Below, one piece after another: positions 61,510 through 64,000 of a DNA stretch of 64,000 nucleotides (positions are counted from its first letter, which is position 1; the number at the start of each line of letters is the position of its first letter). The DNA is from Salinisphaera sp. (lineage in GTDB: Bacteria; Pseudomonadota; Gammaproteobacteria; Nevskiales; Salinisphaeraceae), in the NCBI RefSeq assembly GCF_002729955.1, contig NZ_PBYA01000053.1, forward strand, positions 1 through 64,000, in the 5' to 3' direction. The translations under genes were made by a program, and so were the position numbers. The notes under the pieces are model-generated. The model saw only the letters and a list, made by a program, of their open reading frames with translations. It had not been told where the DNA came from and did no database searches.

Positions 61510-62940
61510 TCAGCCGGCAGTCCCTGCCTCGGGCGCACCGTGCAGCCGCGCATTGATCCGCGCCAGTTCGTCGAACCCCAGCACCCCGGCCGCCGCGCGC
61601 AGGCGCAGCCGTGCCAGGGCATGGTCGTACCAGGCCTGCTTGCGATCGGCGCGCCGCTGCACCAGCCCGATCTGCGCATCGATCACGTCGAGCACCGTTC
61701 GATTGCCCAAGCGATACCCCGCCTGGGCCGCCTCGAGCGCCGTCTGGCCGGAGGCGATGGCCCGATCCAGGGCGTCGAGCCGGCGCTGCGTGGCCTGGAC
61801 GTTGCGATAGGCGGTGTTGATATCGATGAGTAGCTGGCGGCGTGCCGATATCACGTCCAGGCGGGCCTGTTCGGCGTTGTATTCGGCTTCGGAAACCGCC
61901 GCGCGCGTGGCGCCACCGGCAAACAGCGGCATTTCCAGTTCGACCCCGACCGAGCGGGTTTCATCCACCAGATTGGCCTGCCCGCCGGCGCCCAGCGGAA
62001 ACAACTGCTCCTGCCGCCCCACGCGCCCGACCAGATTGACCGTGGGCAGAAGGCCGCCGCGTTCGGCGCCGATCTGTTCGCGGGCCGCGCGCCAGGCCGC
62101 TTCCGAGGCGGCCACCCGGGGCGAGCGTTCCAGCGCCACCGCGAGCCAGGCGTCGCGATCGCGTCCGCTGTTGTCCACTGCCGGCATGGCCTCGTCCACC
62201 TCGATACCGGACAGCGCCTGCGGCGAGCGCCCGGTCAGCGAGATCAACGCATCGCGGGCGCTGGCCAGTTGGTTCTCTGCATCGATGGAATCAACCAGCG
62301 CACTGTCGAGGCTGGACTGTGCCTCCTGCTGATCGGTGATCGGATCCAGACCGGCGTCGTAGGCCGCCTGGGCCCGGTCGAGCTGGCTTTGAATGGAGCG
62401 CTGCTGTTCACGCGCGGAGTTCAAGGCGTCGCGGGCGGCCAGCACATCGAAATACGCCTCGGCCACCCGCACGATGAGCATTTGTTCGGCGCTGGAAAGC
62501 GACAACACGGCCTGATCGCGGCGGGCGTTGGCGGCGTCCTTGTTCTGCCAGGCCGTCCAGTTGAACAGCGGCTGGGTCAGATTCAGCGAATAGCCCTGCT
62601 GATCGGAGGTGGTCGGTCCGTCGTTGCCGCCGAAAAAACCGGCGCCGCCGCCAAAGCCGCCATCACTGCCTTCCGGCGACTCGAAGGTCTGCTCCTGCTC
62701 CACGCGGGTATAGCTGGCGCTGGCCGATAACGACGGCAGCAGCTGCCCGCGTGCCTGCCGATAGCGTGCGTCGGCCGCTCCGGATTCGGCGCGCGCGGTG
62801 AGCAGCTCGGTGTCGTTGCGCAGGGCCTGGTCGTAGGTATCGAGCAGGTTCTGGGCCGCCTGGGCCGGCAGCACGCAAGCCATGGCCAGCAGCGCGGCAT
62901 GCATCGCCGGCCCGCGAGCGCGACCTAGCCATCGTTTCAT
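61510..62940 (-). CDS. TolC-family outer-membrane efflux protein
   Basis: This 476-aa protein has a signal peptide (AALLAMACVLPAQA) and two repeats of the TolC fold: long helices (LLTARAESGAADARYRQARG; ARDALNSAREQQRSIQSQLD; AQAAYDAGLDPITDQQEAQS; YRNVQATQRRLDALDRAIAS) with LPSLSASASYTR and LLPTVNLVGRVGR strands. It forms an outer-membrane channel for efflux. ATGA overlap with the RND permease gene upstream places them in one operon. A Gly/Ser-rich insertion lies near residues 91-112. I chose the ATG at 62940; the upstream frame is antisense-type. Confidence 0.9.
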   Translation of the reverse strand: MKRWLGRARGPAMHAALLAMACVLPAQAAQNLLDTYDQALRNDTELLTARAESGAADARYRQARGQLLPSLSASASYTRVEQEQTFESPEGSDGGFGGGAGFFGGNDGPTTSDQQGYSLNLTQPLFNWTAWQNKDAANARRDQAVLSLSSAEQMLIVRVAEAYFDVLAARDALNSAREQQRSIQSQLDRAQAAYDAGLDPITDQQEAQSSLDSALVDSIDAENQLASARDALISLTGRSPQALSGIEVDEAMPAVDNSGRDRDAWLAVALERSPRVAASEAAWRAAREQIGAERGGLLPTVNLVGRVGRQEQLFPLGAGGQANLVDETRSVGVELEMPLFAGGATRAAVSEAEYNAEQARLDVISARRQLLIDINTAYRNVQATQRRLDALDRAIASGQTALEAAQAGYRLGNRTVLDVIDAQIGLVQRRADRKQAWYDHALARLRLRAAAGVLGFDELARINARLHGAPEAGTAG

Positions 62941-64000
62941 GCCGTATCTCCGCGGCGTTTCGACACGCGCTCGCCCACGCGCGCCCCGAGCACGAGCAGG
63001 CAGGGGGTGAGCACCAGCGTGAGCAGCGTCGAGAACATCAAACCACCCACGATGGCCGTGGCCAGCTGGGTCCACCACTGGGTCGAGGGCGCGCCGAAGG
63101 TGATCGAACGGCCGACGATATCGATATTCATCTGCAATACCATGGGCAGCAGGCCGAGAATCGTGGTCACCGTGGTCAGCACCACCGGTCGCAGACGTTC
63201 CGCGCCGGTCTGGATCACCGCGTCCCAGGCATTCATGCCCGCCGCGCGATTCACGTTGTAGGTGTCAATGAGCACGATGTTGTTGTTGACCACGATACCG
63301 GCCAGCGCGATCACGCCGATACCGCTCATCACGACCCCGAACGGCTGCCCGGCGATCAACAGCCCCAACAGCACGCCGACGGTGGAAAAGACCACCGCCG
63401 ACAGGATCAGAAACGACTGATAGAAGCTGTTGAACTGGGTCAGCAGAATCACGCCGATAAGCGCGACCGCCACCCCGAAGGCCTTGGATAGAAAAGCCTC
63501 GGCGTCGCGCAGGTCTTCGTCCTCGCCCTTGAAGGCGATATCTACGCGCGGATTGAGCTGGGCGGCTTCGACGTGATCGCCGATCCAGGCGCGCAGGGCG
63601 TTGAGCTGGTCGGCGACCAGGGCCCCTTCGGCCACCCCGGACTCGATCGTGACCGTGCGCTGGCCGCCGGTGCGCTCGATATTCTCCACCTTGGGCGCGG
63701 CCACGCGGGTGACGAAGTTGGAGACGGGAACCTGACCGCTGTCGGTCTGCAGACGCAGATTGTCCAGCGCTTCGAGGCTGCGCGAGTCCTCGGGAAAACG
63801 CACGCGAATATCGATTTCGTCGCTGGCGTCGTCGGGCCGGTATTCGCCGACCTTGACCCCCTGGGTGACCAGCTGGATCGCCTGCCCGAGGGTGGACACA
63901 TTCGCGCCGTAGCGGCTGGCCTCGGCCCGGTCGACATCGATACGCCATTCCAGCCCCTGGCTGGAACGGGTGTCCTGAATATCGGTGAAACCGCCCACTT
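62937..64000 (-). CDS. RND efflux permease, C-terminal part (runs off the window)
   Basis: The last 354 codons of a large membrane transporter are visible. They contain periplasmic porter-domain sequence (RYGANVSTLGQAIQLVTQGV; EIDIRVRFPEDSRSLEALDN) and then the C-terminal membrane part with VALIGVILLTQFNSFYQSFL, GIVVNNNIVLIDTYN, GAERLRPVVLTTVTTILGLL. These match the AcrB/MexB-like RND superfamily. The start and the adaptor gene lie beyond 64000. The substrate cannot be inferred. It is followed by a TolC-family gene with ATGA overlap. Confidence 0.9.
   Translation of the reverse strand, partial: VGGFTDIQDTRSSQGLEWRIDVDRAEASRYGANVSTLGQAIQLVTQGVKVGEYRPDDASDEIDIRVRFPEDSRSLEALDNLRLQTDSGQVPVSNFVTRVAAPKVENIERTGGQRTVTIESGVAEGALVADQLNALRAWIGDHVEAAQLNPRVDIAFKGEDEDLRDAEAFLSKAFGVAVALIGVILLTQFNSFYQSFLILSAVVFSTVGVLLGLLIAGQPFGVVMSGIGVIALAGIVVNNNIVLIDTYNVNRAAGMNAWDAVIQTGAERLRPVVLTTVTTILGLLPMVLQMNIDIVGRSITFGAPSTQWWTQLATAIVGGLMFSTLLTLVLTPCLLVLGARVGERVSKRRGDTA

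Noticed and set aside
1-64000. CRISPR arrays, tRNA and rRNA genes
   Set aside because: No regularly spaced repeats and no cloverleaf or rRNA-like sequence were noticed on either strand.

Overview
The window is a high-GC chromosomal segment from a motile gammaproteobacterium. The flagellar genes follow the enterobacterial plan: an FlhDC master regulator, flhB-flhA-flhE, fliE divergent from fliF-R, and flgAMN divergent from flgB-L. The right-hand third encodes uptake and oxidation of fatty acids and esters, including a bacterial acyl-CoA-binding protein. Together these suggest a lipid-using, probably marine or halophilic genus such as Salinisphaera. That assignment is an inference from gene content and was not checked by any search.

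Positions 1-1.3 kb hold the 3' end of a flagellin gene, a ccdAB toxin-antitoxin module of lower GC, and a second, truncated flagellin 3' end. Positions 1.3-13.1 kb hold fliE (minus) and fliFGHIJKLMNOPQR (plus): the MS ring, switch, ATPase complex, hook-length ruler and export gate. Positions 13.4-24.3 kb hold flgBCDEFGHIJKL (minus): rod, hook, rings and hook-filament junction. A MITE-like element lies between flgJ and flgK. Positions 24.5-26.0 kb hold flgA, flgM and flgN (plus). Positions 26.0-26.6 kb hold repeat elements of a second family, squeezed between the stop codons of flgN and flhE.

Positions 26.6-40.1 kb form one minus-strand block read from flhD: flhDC, motAB, cheAW, cheRDBYZ, flhBAE. 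Positions 40.4-44.1 kb hold fliDST, then a second FliK-like gene and a short FlhB-C-terminal homologue. No fliA, flhF/flhG or chemoreceptor gene is visible. Good matches to the sigma-28 consensus precede flgM, flgK, fliD, motA and cheR, so the late genes probably form a FliA/FlgM-controlled class under FlhDC.

Positions 44.2-49.2 kb hold three small envelope or secreted proteins of unknown role, a HemD-family gene, a DUF3429 membrane protein, an alpha/beta hydrolase and a high-molecular-weight FabG. Positions 49.5-59.2 kb are dominated by lipid metabolism. A four-gene operon (fadE, family VIII-type esterase, lipase, acyl-CoA-binding protein) faces a TetR regulator, with a palindrome inside the fadE promoter spacer. 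A FATP-type acyl-CoA synthetase follows. Positions 59.3-64 kb hold an unknown protein, a DUF445 membrane protein, a TolC-family outer-membrane protein and the 3' part of an RND permease that runs off the window.
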